From Fusarium oxysporum f. sp. lycopersici 4287 (taxonomy: Eukaryota > Ascomycota > Sordariomycetes > Hypocreales > Nectriaceae): DNA of 64,000 nucleotides. The notes beneath the pieces were generated by a model. That model ran no database searches and was not told where the DNA came from. It saw only the letters and a list, made by a program, of their open reading frames with translations. Position numbers and translations under genes: made by a program. Shown here in pieces: positions 1-8,772 of the stretch. Every line of letters begins with the position of its first letter. Positions within the stretch are counted from its first letter, which is position 1. Location: NCBI RefSeq assembly GCF_000149955.1, contig NC_030987.1, positions 4,335,190-4,399,189 on the forward strand, written 5' to 3'.

Positions 1-941
1 AGAAGGACGATGATGTACTTGTCACCATTGTGCTTCTGTACGCATTCAACATCATATCCGGCTCCTCGTCGTGGGACGATCAACCTCAACACGTCAGTGC
101 TGCCATCAAGATCATCATTTCCCGAGTGCTAAACGCAACAAGCGCTGATCTTTCGGCTTTTCTCCGTCTGGCACTTGAGAGTGTCCTGTACCAAGTTTTC
201 CTGTTGAACAACGGTCTTTGGTCCAGCGCGACTAGCTACATATCCCTCCAGCCGCTGAACTCGGAGTTTTGGGCTCGCTCTGAGAGGCTCTTAAAACATC
301 CTGACAATATGGACTTTGCCCTGTTGAGCCTCAATAGCCCCGTTCTTGGTATGCCATTGGCCGTGATGCGACTCGCCACGTTTCTCGGCCAGCTTTGCCT
401 CGGAAGAGAATCAGCAAACATTGAACATCTAGTAAATCTGCAGACCGAGGTCAGAGCCTGGGAAGGCTTTGCCCTGCAGGCTGTTGAACAGACCAATGCA
501 TCCGATACGCTAAACAGAGACGCCAACTGCTTATACGCCATGATCGCTTCTATTCTCATGCAGCATCTCATTACCTTTGGCCCAAACGCGGGACTGCCCA
601 AGGTGTCTCCCACAGACAGTTGGCAAACTTGTGTGGCGCTCCATATTCTGTCCAGACGTGCTGGTGATCATCGCTGGTCCGAGTGTTTCATCGGAACCTG
701 GCCTGTATACGCTCTTGGGTTCTTGCTATCTGAACGTGAGGACAGAGATATTGTGCGCTGCGACATGCAAAGTCGGCGGGAGCTCACAGGCTTCTGGATA
801 GTCAAGCGCTTCCAAGAAGACTTGGAGAGGTCTTGGGCTGGACTTGAGCCAGACTCACCATCGGCATTCGTCAACTACAATATCCCAGACACACGTATTT
901 CTGCTGCCTTTCAGCCTCCCATCCCTATTATAGCGTTATGA
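1..941 (+). CDS. Fungal-specific transcription factor, C-terminal part (5' end outside window)
   Basis: The frame is open to the left edge (first complete codon at base 3) and stops at 939-941, giving about 312 residues. The protein is helical and rich in Leu/Ala, with stretches such as LRLALESVLYQVF and WQTCVALHILSRRAG. This resembles the C-terminal regulatory region of Zn2Cys6 regulators (Fungal_trans_2 type). The DNA-binding N terminus would lie upstream of the window and is not seen. The family call rests on overall character and on the ending, where a conserved-looking helix precedes a Pro-rich tail, so it is moderate. A secondary-metabolite cluster regulator is possible, but nothing here shows it. 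Confidence 0.55.
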   Translation, partial: KDDDVLVTIVLLYAFNIISGSSSWDDQPQHVSAAIKIIISRVLNATSADLSAFLRLALESVLYQVFLLNNGLWSSATSYISLQPLNSEFWARSERLLKHPDNMDFALLSLNSPVLGMPLAVMRLATFLGQLCLGRESANIEHLVNLQTEVRAWEGFALQAVEQTNASDTLNRDANCLYAMIASILMQHLITFGPNAGLPKVSPTDSWQTCVALHILSRRAGDHRWSECFIGTWPVYALGFLLSEREDRDIVRCDMQSRRELTGFWIVKRFQEDLERSWAGLEPDSPSAFVNYNIPDTRISAAFQPPIPIIAL

Positions 942-1067
942 GGTAAAGGCGCAATGAAGGGTGCCTGAGAACCAAGTGAAAGGGATAAGTTCCGGCTACA
1001 TATCCTTTTGTAGAAAGCTCGCCTATTTATCTAGATTTATATGAGCCTTGACTAAGTTTAAGAGGGT

Positions 1068-2116
1068 TTAGAAAAGAATATATAAGAAAGGTAAAGGTTT
1101 AAAAAAAACAGTGTGAAATGATTCGCGGGCCATCCTAAGTTCACTCCATGGTATGTTGGACCACACCTCAAAGTCCGCTGGCTTCGGAAGATTCATGCGA
1201 ACGTAAACGTCAGACACGACCGGGTCATTGTCTATACTATAACGACGTAGGGATTCGCATGTGCCCCGCTGCGGAATCTCACTGCCAAGTTCATGACACT
1301 TGGAAAAAGCGACCAGATTCCAGCCGTAGGGTGTCGCCTCAGCCTCATCCCCCCGATCATCGTACCAGTCATCCCATAAATCCAAGGGTTCGTTGCCGTA
1401 GGCGTACTCTCTCTTGTTCTCGAAACGCCAGGTCTCGGTTGCGTGGCCAGCTGTGCCAGATACTTGCCAGTACCAAAGATCGCCCTGGGCATCTCGTCCC
1501 CAGTCCCACCGTGGAGAGTTTTCGATTCTGAGAAGAGATTCGTCTTGTTGTCTGTCGTAGAAAGGCTGCATGTCAATATTGAAATCGGAGTCTTCGTCTT
1601 CATCGGGGACGTCTGGTCTTTCTGGCAGTTCTCTTTCAGTAGCGAACTTCTTTGAGCTTTCCATCTCCATCTCTCCAGGGGCCCATTTCTGAGTCCCACG
1701 TACGCTGGCCTTAGGCAGTCCAGGAGTCATCATTGGGCGGCTCTCGTTTCTCAAAAGGATCGTCGATCTCTTCATCTGTGACAGGGTCGTAAAAACTTTC
1801 ATTTAGATCAACCCGTAAACCCATCTCGAAATGGTAGATCCTTCGAGGCCCAATACCATGCGCGATCCCATGTTCGTCTCTTCTTTCTAATTTAGCAGAA
1901 TCCAACGCTTCGACATCCTTTAAATCATATCCTCTCTCCTTCCAAAGATTGTCTTGCGTAGCAGATATGAATACGATAGAAGAGAATGGGCGTGGTTGCG
2001 ATAGCTAGTCGACGGCAGGTGAGTCTTAGTGGCTTGATATCTTGCCTTGCCAAGACAAGATCATCAAGTGAGAAGACCTCGGCGAGAAGCTCGCTAGGCA
2101 GGGTAATAAGACTCAT
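1068..2116 (-). pseudogene. Broken F-box protein gene
   Basis: The minus strand starts at 2116 with a good F-box (LPSELLAEVFSLDDLV... then RLTCRRLAIATTPILFYRIHI, residues ~5-50), but this frame stops at 1925. The protein continues in a second frame (about 1905-1711, with GIGPRRIYHFEMGLRVDL) and then a third (about 1760-1068, ending in ...PADFEVWSNIPWSELRMARESF). The third part is acidic and Trp-rich, as in many fungal F-box proteins. No intron of ordinary size with GT..AG ends joins the parts; the best candidate for the first junction is only 41 nt. Part of the usual region after the F-box also seems to be missing. I read it as a decayed gene with at least two frame breaks. A MITE-like element lies directly at its 5' end. 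Confidence 0.55.
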
Positions 2117-2117
2117 G

Positions 2118-2252
2118 TGGGAGGCAAGAAAACTTCTAAATTTTATCCTAAGTGCTAAAAAAAAGACTTAGGTAGAATTAGTATATCTTAGCAGGGTTTT
2201 CAGACCAGCTAATCCTAATACCTTAGTTAAATATCAGGAGTTTTCTTGCTCC
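2118..2252. mobile_element. MITE-like element A with ~30 bp imperfect terminal inverted repeats
   Basis: The left end reads GGAGGCAAGAAAACTTCT. The reverse complement of the right end reads GGAGCAAGAAAACTCCT, and the resemblance continues inward for about 30 bp (both arms reach a CTAAG motif). The interior is AT-rich and non-coding. I could not fix a target-site duplication. A related element B lies 0.9 kb downstream. Confidence 0.45.
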
Positions 2253-3135
2253 TAGGGGCTGCCTCGCAAAGAAGAGAAGGATGGGGTCGTGGACTTTGAG
2301 CCCATGTTCTAGTCGGGGCAGCAGGCACGTGTATGTCGTATCACGAATCCAATGGTGGCACAGGAAGGCTTGCAAGGCCCTGGATTTGAGGAAACTTACA
2401 CGATTCATCATGAAATTCATCAACTAAACAAATGCTCAAAGACGACGATAGTAATTGTAATGCAAAATTCCTGTGGTACTATATCTGCACTGAAGATTTC
2501 TAGCCGTTTGACCCAGCCTGGACTAGTTTTGGACCTCAAGTTCGAATTAAGGAGACACGTTAAGTCTGTATATTAGTAAATTCTGGCCAACCCAAGCTCG
2601 TAGGAGGCAATGTTTTTAAAACTTTAACTGTAATATATCTCTTGAAATATCATAAGCTTTTATCATGACTCCATGAGTCCAGTGAAGCTGGTGAGGTGAG
2701 TCTTGGTTTTTCAAATCTCAATACTGAAAGGCTTCTTTACCAAGATGGATGTTTTATACGTCATAATAAGCTTCTAGAATTAAATGCTAAATACTCAGGT
2801 CTTGAAGTATTATGCCGAGCTTATGATCTTTAGCTTCTCTGGCCAAGATAAGTCTAGGGTGAGTCGACGTGTTATACACGCGGTTGACTACGTCACCCAT
2901 TGCACAATATGACTGTCACACAACAGTTCATGAGACTGATAGGTATTTTCGCGAAATCTAGGCATCAGTAAAAGGGTAATAGAACATGGAAAGATGAAAT
3001 ACAACTTGGCATGGTAAACAGAGGAAAAATATTCACACTTCACATGCGACGTAAATGTGGCGTTGTATGTGCCAAGACTTTCATTTGCACAGCCACATGA
3101 AGAGACGCCACACGCCACACGTCAGCCAATTATCG
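2253..3135. other. AT-rich spacer without a recognisable gene
   Basis: Only short spurious reading frames are present. Fragments such as GGAGGCAATGTTTTTAAAAC near 2602 resemble the element A/B end sequence, so this may be further decayed repeat material. Confidence 0.5.
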
Positions 3136-3430
3136 AGGAGGCAATAAAACTCAAGAGAACTATCTCAAGTGATAGAAAGACTTTGGTAGAATTAATATTT
3201 ACATTACCTAGACCTAGTAAAGGTTGAATGGGCCTTGGAATAAGCATTTTTAGTAAGCTGCCTCAAGGTCAGAACCTTTCTCTATACCATAGGACTTGAG
3301 ACTTTATTAAGAGAAGGGTGAAAAAATAAACTGGTCAAAGATCAGACTAAGCTCATTATGATCTACCCTAAGATGTCTTAAGTTATTTTGTCACATAGGA
3401 CTCGTAGGGGTCCTCAGTTTTCTTGCCCTG
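3136..3430. mobile_element. MITE-like element B, related to element A
   Basis: The left end (GGAGGCAATAAAACTC) and the reverse complement of the right end (GGGCAAGAAAACTGAGGA) match each other and the ends of element A at 2118-2252. An internal motif GGTAGAATTA is shared with A just inside the left end, at a similar distance. The two copies differ in length and have diverged. No coding capacity. Confidence 0.4.
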
Positions 3431-3587
3431 CCGTCTGTTGAGAGTGGCGCAGTAGGTATGACGCTAGCGCACGCTGGGCATCATCAGTGCCGCCTCCAGG
3501 CCTGAAAGACGCTTGGCAGCCGCGCAACCTTAACCATCCGGTCAGAGGCAGCCAAGAAAGAGCGAACCAAAGCCCGAGCGCCATAAC

Positions 3588-3595
3588 TTATAAAT
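3588..3595 (+). promoter_or_regulatory. TATA-like box of the dynamin-family gene
   Basis: TTATAAAT lies about 70 bp before the start codon at 3664, followed by a pyrimidine-rich tract (about 3617-3650), a usual fungal core-promoter layout. Position-based inference. Confidence 0.4.
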
Positions 3596-3663
3596 GACGA
3601 AGCCTTTGGCTGGAAGGTTTCCCTTTTCAACCCCCTCTTATTCTGCTTCTGTTATACAAAAAA

Positions 3664-6252
3664 ATGAAAATGCGCCCTTCGATTGAATCGTCGCTGGGCG
3701 ATCAGGGCCTTGCAACTGAGCAACGAAGCCTGCTAGACCTTATCGACAAGCTCCAATTCGCACAACTCGATGATGTCAAACTGCCCCAAATCGTTGTCGT
3801 CGGCGATCAGTCCGCTGGTAAGAGCTCGGTTCTCGAGGCTCTCACCGGCACACCATTTCCTCGCGATGCCGGCGCCTGCACACGGTTTGCGACAGAGATT
3901 CGCATGCGACGAGCGAAGGAGACAAAACTAAAGGTTTCCATCATCCCCGACAAGACACGACCTTACAATGATCAAGCTCGCCTGCTGCAATGGGGCGGTG
4001 ATGTCACCGGTGACACACCCTTTGATGCGATGATGCGTGATGCTACAGAGTTGATCGCTCCCAAGAGCATTCCTGGTCGCTTCGCCGCTCGCGATATTCT
4101 CGTCGTCGAGAAGGAGGGCCCCGACATGCCACTTTTGACTCTGGTCGATCTTCCCGGTCTTGTTCGTGTCGCCAACCGCGATCAATCCGAGTCTGACATC
4201 CAAACCATCGAAGCCCTCTCCGATCGATACATGAAGAGCTCTCGAACTATTATTCTTGCTGTTATCGGCGGAAACAACGATTATGTTCAGGCTCCTATCC
4301 TCAAGAAGGCCCGCCACTTTGATCCCAAGGGATCACGCACGATCGGTGTCCTCACCAAGCCCGATATGACCGAGCGTATCGGCCTTGAAGACAAGTTCAT
4401 CGAACTTGTTACCAACAAGGACCAAGAGAACAACTTCAAGCTCGGCTGGTATGTCCTGCTCAACCCTGGACCAGGCGAGCAATGGCAGACTCCTGAGGAC
4501 CGCGCCAACCGAGAAGCCGAGTTCTTCTCTCGTGGAAAATGGGCAACCCTCCCACCAGAGATGTGGGGTATCGGTGCTCTTCGCGCCAAACTGAGTACTC
4601 AGCTTCAGCGCCATATCGGCAAGCATGTCAAGACTCTTCGCCGCCAGATCCAGCAAGCTTTGGAAGGCTGCGAGAGCCAGCTCAAGGCCATGGGTGTTGG
4701 CAAAGATACCCCAGAGGAGATGCGTTTCCAGATGGGCGAGCTCTTCACAGCATCCAACAACCTCGTCACTCCTGCGGTGAACGGTAACTACAAGAACCCG
4801 TTCGGTGAGCGATTCTTTGCTAGACAGTCAAGCCCCAAGGGTACCCCATCACAGAAGCTCCGAGCTCGCATTCGTGACGAGAGTGAGCGCTTCGCTCGAA
4901 GGTTCCGACAACACGGTCGTAAGGTTACGTTCCAGAAGACCCAGCCTCCTGTCGCAAATGGTGTCAATGGTACGAATGGCGCTGCCGAAGGCAATGGCCT
5001 TCCCACTCCAGGCACCGTTGGAGACCGCTCAAAGAAGGACTTTGCCGAGTTTGAAGTTGAGCCTCTTCTCCGACAGATCCGGGGTAACGAACTTCCTCTC
5101 GACTCCAACCCTCGAGCCCCTTATATCCTCTTCCAGGACTACTCCAGAAACTGGCCTGTGCTTGCACAAGAATACAAGGACAACGTCGGTGTTATCTGCA
5201 ACGAGTTTCTTGCGGATGTTATTGATCACGTCTGGCCCATGCGCATGCGCGACCCTCTTCGCATGCACTTCCTCGAGCTCAGAATGAAGGATCTTGTCGA
5301 AAGCGCCGACACCGAGCTTGGACGTCTCACCGACGATATGGAACTCGAGATCCAGCCTTTCGACCCCGAGTATGAGGAGCGTCTTCGAAAGTGGCGTGCC
5401 GAAGCTACTGAGAACGGCGGAACCTACACAGAGGCCGAAGAGGTCTTGGAGAAAATGCTTATTTACTACGACCTTACTGCACGCATCTTTACACGTAACG
5501 TCATCACTCAGGTCGTCGAGCGACATCTTCTGCTTGGCATGCTGCGACTGTTTAATCCTATTGAGATTCTTCGCATGCCTGATACCACCATTGAGGCTAT
5601 TGCTGCCGAGAACAAGGAAACCCGTGACCGCCGCAAGGCTCTCCAACTCCAGAAGAAGGCCATTGAAGAAGCTAGAAACATCTGCGCCAGCCTTGCTATG
5701 CGAAGTGAATTACGAGCCTACGAGGATGACGATGACGATGCAGAAACGGATGACGAAGAGCAGACGCCTCGAGAGGTAAGCCGTCGCCAGGTTGGAGCGC
5801 CTCAGATGGTGTACCCCAGAACGGTGCACCTCAAGGCGGTCTTCTCCAGGCACAACCGGCCCCTCAATCAAGCCGTAACGACTCCACCCGACGAAACCGC
5901 GATAGTCGGGACGAGCGTACTGAACGCGAGAACAGCGAGCAGCCGACCTCCCGTCCCGACTCAGGATTCCTGCCAGAGCGGCCCTTACCAGGCCAACCGA
6001 GACTGGGAGCCAGTTTATCATCCTCAGCAACAGGCATCTGCACCAGGCCATGCTCCCCCACCGCCTCCTCCTCGTCCCTCAAAGGTAGGCCTTGGAGAGA
6101 CCGAGTCTTACTATGACAATGCCCGTCGCCAGGACTCCTACACTGAGAGTCCCGGCCGAGGCGACGGTCGCCGAGAGGGCGCGCGGCATAGACTTGTGAA
6201 ACGCTATGCGAATGGGAAATTAAAGACTTTACTACTAGAAAAGATGAAATAG
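3664..6252 (+). CDS. Dynamin-family large GTPase (Mx/Vps1-like)
   Basis: The GTPase domain fills roughly residues 30-330. The P-loop is GDQSAGKSS (47-55), the switch motif DLPG is at 162-165 and TKPD at 231-234. A stalk region follows, and a GTPase effector domain lies near residues 590-680 (ERHLLLGMLRLFNP). There is no PH domain, as in fungal Mx-like and Vps1-like proteins, which remodel membranes of organelles or vesicles. The unspliced frame gives 862 residues. The last ~150 residues are doubtful. A donor-like GTAAGC at 5776 and an acceptor at 5849 would remove 74 nt and switch to a frame encoding an Arg/Asp/Ser/Pro-rich tail (about 5850-6110), whereas the unspliced frame has a Pro-rich tail (HAPPPPPPRP). 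Both look protein-like. The start ATG follows a TATA-like box and a CT-rich leader. GTPase identity is firm; the cellular role is not determined. Confidence 0.9.
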   Translation: MKMRPSIESSLGDQGLATEQRSLLDLIDKLQFAQLDDVKLPQIVVVGDQSAGKSSVLEALTGTPFPRDAGACTRFATEIRMRRAKETKLKVSIIPDKTRPYNDQARLLQWGGDVTGDTPFDAMMRDATELIAPKSIPGRFAARDILVVEKEGPDMPLLTLVDLPGLVRVANRDQSESDIQTIEALSDRYMKSSRTIILAVIGGNNDYVQAPILKKARHFDPKGSRTIGVLTKPDMTERIGLEDKFIELVTNKDQENNFKLGWYVLLNPGPGEQWQTPEDRANREAEFFSRGKWATLPPEMWGIGALRAKLSTQLQRHIGKHVKTLRRQIQQALEGCESQLKAMGVGKDTPEEMRFQMGELFTASNNLVTPAVNGNYKNPFGERFFARQSSPKGTPSQKLRARIRDESERFARRFRQHGRKVTFQKTQPPVANGVNGTNGAAEGNGLPTPGTVGDRSKKDFAEFEVEPLLRQIRGNELPLDSNPRAPYILFQDYSRNWPVLAQEYKDNVGVICNEFLADVIDHVWPMRMRDPLRMHFLELRMKDLVESADTELGRLTDDMELEIQPFDPEYEERLRKWRAEATENGGTYTEAEEVLEKMLIYYDLTARIFTRNVITQVVERHLLLGMLRLFNPIEILRMPDTTIEAIAAENKETRDRRKALQLQKKAIEEARNICASLAMRSELRAYEDDDDDAETDDEEQTPREVSRRQVGAPQMVYPRTVHLKAVFSRHNRPLNQAVTTPPDETAIVGTSVLNARTASSRPPVPTQDSCQSGPYQANRDWEPVYHPQQQASAPGHAPPPPPPRPSKVGLGETESYYDNARRQDSYTESPGRGDGRREGARHRLVKRYANGKLKTLLLEKMK

Positions 6253-6550
6253 ATGATGCGCGGCGTTGGGAAGGGACTCGTGATATCCTTATGTAACGAT
6301 GCGTTTATGGTTGGGTTATTGTCAATGGGTTTCGATACATAGAATACCAAGAATGATTTATTTATACCCTAACCTCCATGACCCTAAACTTATGGTGTTC
6401 AACATAAATTGTGTAAAGATTCCCTAAGCCTGTACTCGATTCACTTAGCTAAAATAAGTTATGTAAATCTGTATATTATTAGATATTTATACTCAATTAG
6501 CATTTTTATTATTATTACAGTCTTATAATAGCTAGTAAGTATTTTAGCTA
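6253..6550. other. AT-rich spacer
   Basis: 3' flank of the dynamin gene. AT-rich runs of ATTATT and TTATAATAG; no gene seen. Confidence 0.5.
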
Positions 6551-6865
6551 TTACAAGACTCTAATAGAGATATAGGCACGCATATAATAGTCCTTGAGCA
6601 TCCGGATAGAATCACTTCCGACACACATCACCCATTCGAGACGATAGAACCGCGACGATGCTTGGCCGTAGAGGACGACCAATAGTCTCATGACCAAGAA
6701 GTGCTTTGTCCTGTGCCGCTTCACTTCTTTACCAAGTTCACTGTTATATTGTTCCTGTGCGAAAGGGTGCTCGACCGTTATTAAAGACTCGGGTGGACAT
6801 GGCAATGTGTGTGCTTGCTCCCCCTCGATATCATCGATAGTGAAGGTGGGAACGACAACGTCCAT
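6551..6865 (-). CDS. Possible hypothetical protein, perhaps the last exon of a longer gene
   Basis: This minus-strand frame of 104 residues has a balanced, protein-like composition (for example LPCPPESLITVEHPFAQ and KHFLVMRLLVVLYGQASSRF). Just upstream, about 7060-6900 in another minus frame, there is more protein-like sequence (LGTVRLGQAIGRK), but no convincing intron joins the two. It could be the 3' exon of a small gene, a gene remnant, or chance. I do not recognise a family. Confidence 0.25.
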   Translation of the reverse strand: MDVVVPTFTIDDIEGEQAHTLPCPPESLITVEHPFAQEQYNSELGKEVKRHRTKHFLVMRLLVVLYGQASSRFYRLEWVMCVGSDSIRMLKDYYMRAYISIRVL

Positions 6866-7299
6866 GTGTGTTTACTGCCTTGGCGGCCTAATCTCGACCG
6901 TCCTCGTTTGCAGTTTTCCTTCCAATGGCCTGTCCCAATCGCACCGTTCCAAGGTGGACGTCGGATCGGGACGGCACAGCGGACGCGAAGTCATCTCGAA
7001 ACAGCGAGGACGACGAGGTCAGCCTGTCGGTTTGGTCGTTGGCGGTCAGCGTCATGATGGATACCAAATGTCAACAAAATCTTTTCCTTGTTACGTTTTG
7101 GCGTGCGATTGACATGTGCCGGATGAGATGTGCCGTCTGCAAGTGATGTTATTTGTGTAGGGGTACTGACGGGCTTGTTGTCTTGTCTCATGGTCGATTC
7201 AATATGCCTGCGCCTTTCCATTGTTCCAACATATACGTCTCCGTAGAGCTTGTGGCTGCCGAACCTTGGCTCGTGGACAGAAGGATATATACCTGACTT

Positions 7300-8484
7300 T
7301 CATGTTGATCCATCGAGACCTTTGAAGGAGGCATACACTTGCAAAGCACCTTCAATACTTTGCACCAACCCAAAGAATATTGTCAACACAAGAACGAGGA
7401 CGGCTACCCAGAATGTGTACCTGTTGATGAGACCAGTATTAGCGGATGACAACGTGCGTTGGGAAGATTTGCTATCGAGGAGCGGTACCATTGGACGCCG
7501 TTCCGCCTATCATGCCACCATTGCGATAGCGATTTCGGCTGTGCTTCGTCAAAGACCTGCTTTAACACGACAAGACGATCATTCCAAAATCTAAACCTTT
7601 CAGTTTGCCGATGGTCCGTCTTTAGTTGTCCACACTGGATGGCTCGCTTGTCAAGGCCCGCGTCGGACAGCTTGGAGAACCACTTCCTTGTTTCCACGTC
7701 TGAGGATGGGAAGAGGAGTGCTAATGTCTGCAACGTCTCTTCCGCGAGACCTTTGGGTAGTAGGGAGTCGGCACTGCCACGATAAGTCAGCGGACTCACA
7801 CATTGAGTGGTCGTGGAGAATTGTGAACCTCTGCTGTTGGACATATAGGAACGAAGCATGATGGAAGACGTGCACACGTCGATCGTCATCGGTCAATCGG
7901 AGATGGTCCACCAAGTTATCAGTCCAAACGATATCCAGCCCTGCGATACGGCACAGGTTGCGCGCAGTGAATATCTTCTCCATCTTAACATTCTCCTTGG
8001 CCAGCTGGGCAGCTCCAGGATCAAAGTAGGCTGACACAAAGCTCTCCAGGGACCCATGACTCCAACGGAGATGGCTTCTGCCAGAGAAGCCGTACGCGAA
8101 GCTGCAGAAGCTCATCATCAAAAGCAGACTGGCGGCCAAATCTATCGAGTTGTCGAGCATCTCGTCTTCGTTGTCGTGAAGCGCTGTGAGTTTCTCCCGC
8201 AGCTCCTCCTTGATGTCATGGCGCAGCATCCCGCTTTTGAGTTTGCGAATGCAGTCGACCACATCACGGTGCGATCGCAGAGCCACGTATCGTCCTCCGT
8301 TGTGGAGAGCCCTGGCGCATTCTTTGTTGTAGTATGTCCAAAAGGATTGCAGGTCAAAGTCCACGCTGTTGAGCCGCGGATCCTGGTACCGGGAGGCCCA
8401 GCACTCGTTGGCTATCGTTGTTTTGGTAAGTTGCGGCAGCGGGAGATCCAGCAGGCTCAAATCGAGCTCCGTCTTGTCTGCCAT
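7300..8484 (-). CDS. Fungal protein with C-terminal membrane anchor, unknown function (3 exons)
   Basis: The model is complement(7300..7420, 7489..7773, 7829..8484), 353 residues. Intron 7421-7488 (68 nt) has GTACCG, branch GCTAATAC and AACAG, and joins GVQW to YTFWVAVLVLVL exactly in frame. Intron 7774-7828 (55 nt) has branch GCTGAC and GGCAG but a weak donor GTTCAC. The start is the ATG at 8484 (MADKTELDLSLLDLP), because upstream in-frame codons look non-coding. The N-terminal two thirds are soluble and charged. The C terminus ends in one strongly hydrophobic helix (WVAVLVLVLTIFFGLVQ) after the motif QWWHDRRNGVQWY. I recall this ending from uncharacterised fungal proteins, but no function. 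It is divergent from the protease/Png1-like fusion gene, with 288 bp between the start codons. Confidence 0.7.
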
Positions 8485-8772
8485 GATCGCAGTTTCAGTC
8501 GTCTTCTGGTCTGTTTGGTTCACACGAAAGTTTAGGCTCCAGCGACGCTGACGGACGATAAGGCGGGTGAGGTAGCCAGCCCTGTTCGGATGCATGAGAC
8601 TGCGTCTGCCATTGGCGGATGCTCCGCCTCATCAGCGCGACGAGCCTCTGCACACAGCCCCCAAATAACTGCGGCTGAATCCTGTTCATCAGTGTCGAGA
8701 GTCACATTTCTCATGACTTGAGAAACCATATTCCTCATGAATTGAAAAAGACATCATGAAATACGTTGAACT
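8485..8772. promoter_or_regulatory. Shared divergent promoter region
   Basis: 288 bp between start codons facing away from each other. An upstream ATG at 8756 opens a short frame that overlaps the start of the + strand gene at 8773 and could lower its translation. The three near-repeats CTCATGACTTGA, CTCATGAATTGA and ATCATGAAAT at 8710-8760 are notable. Confidence 0.35.

Noticed and set aside
5029..5646. 205-codon minus-strand frame inside the dynamin gene
   Set aside because: It overlaps the well-supported GTPase coding sequence and shows no independent domain.
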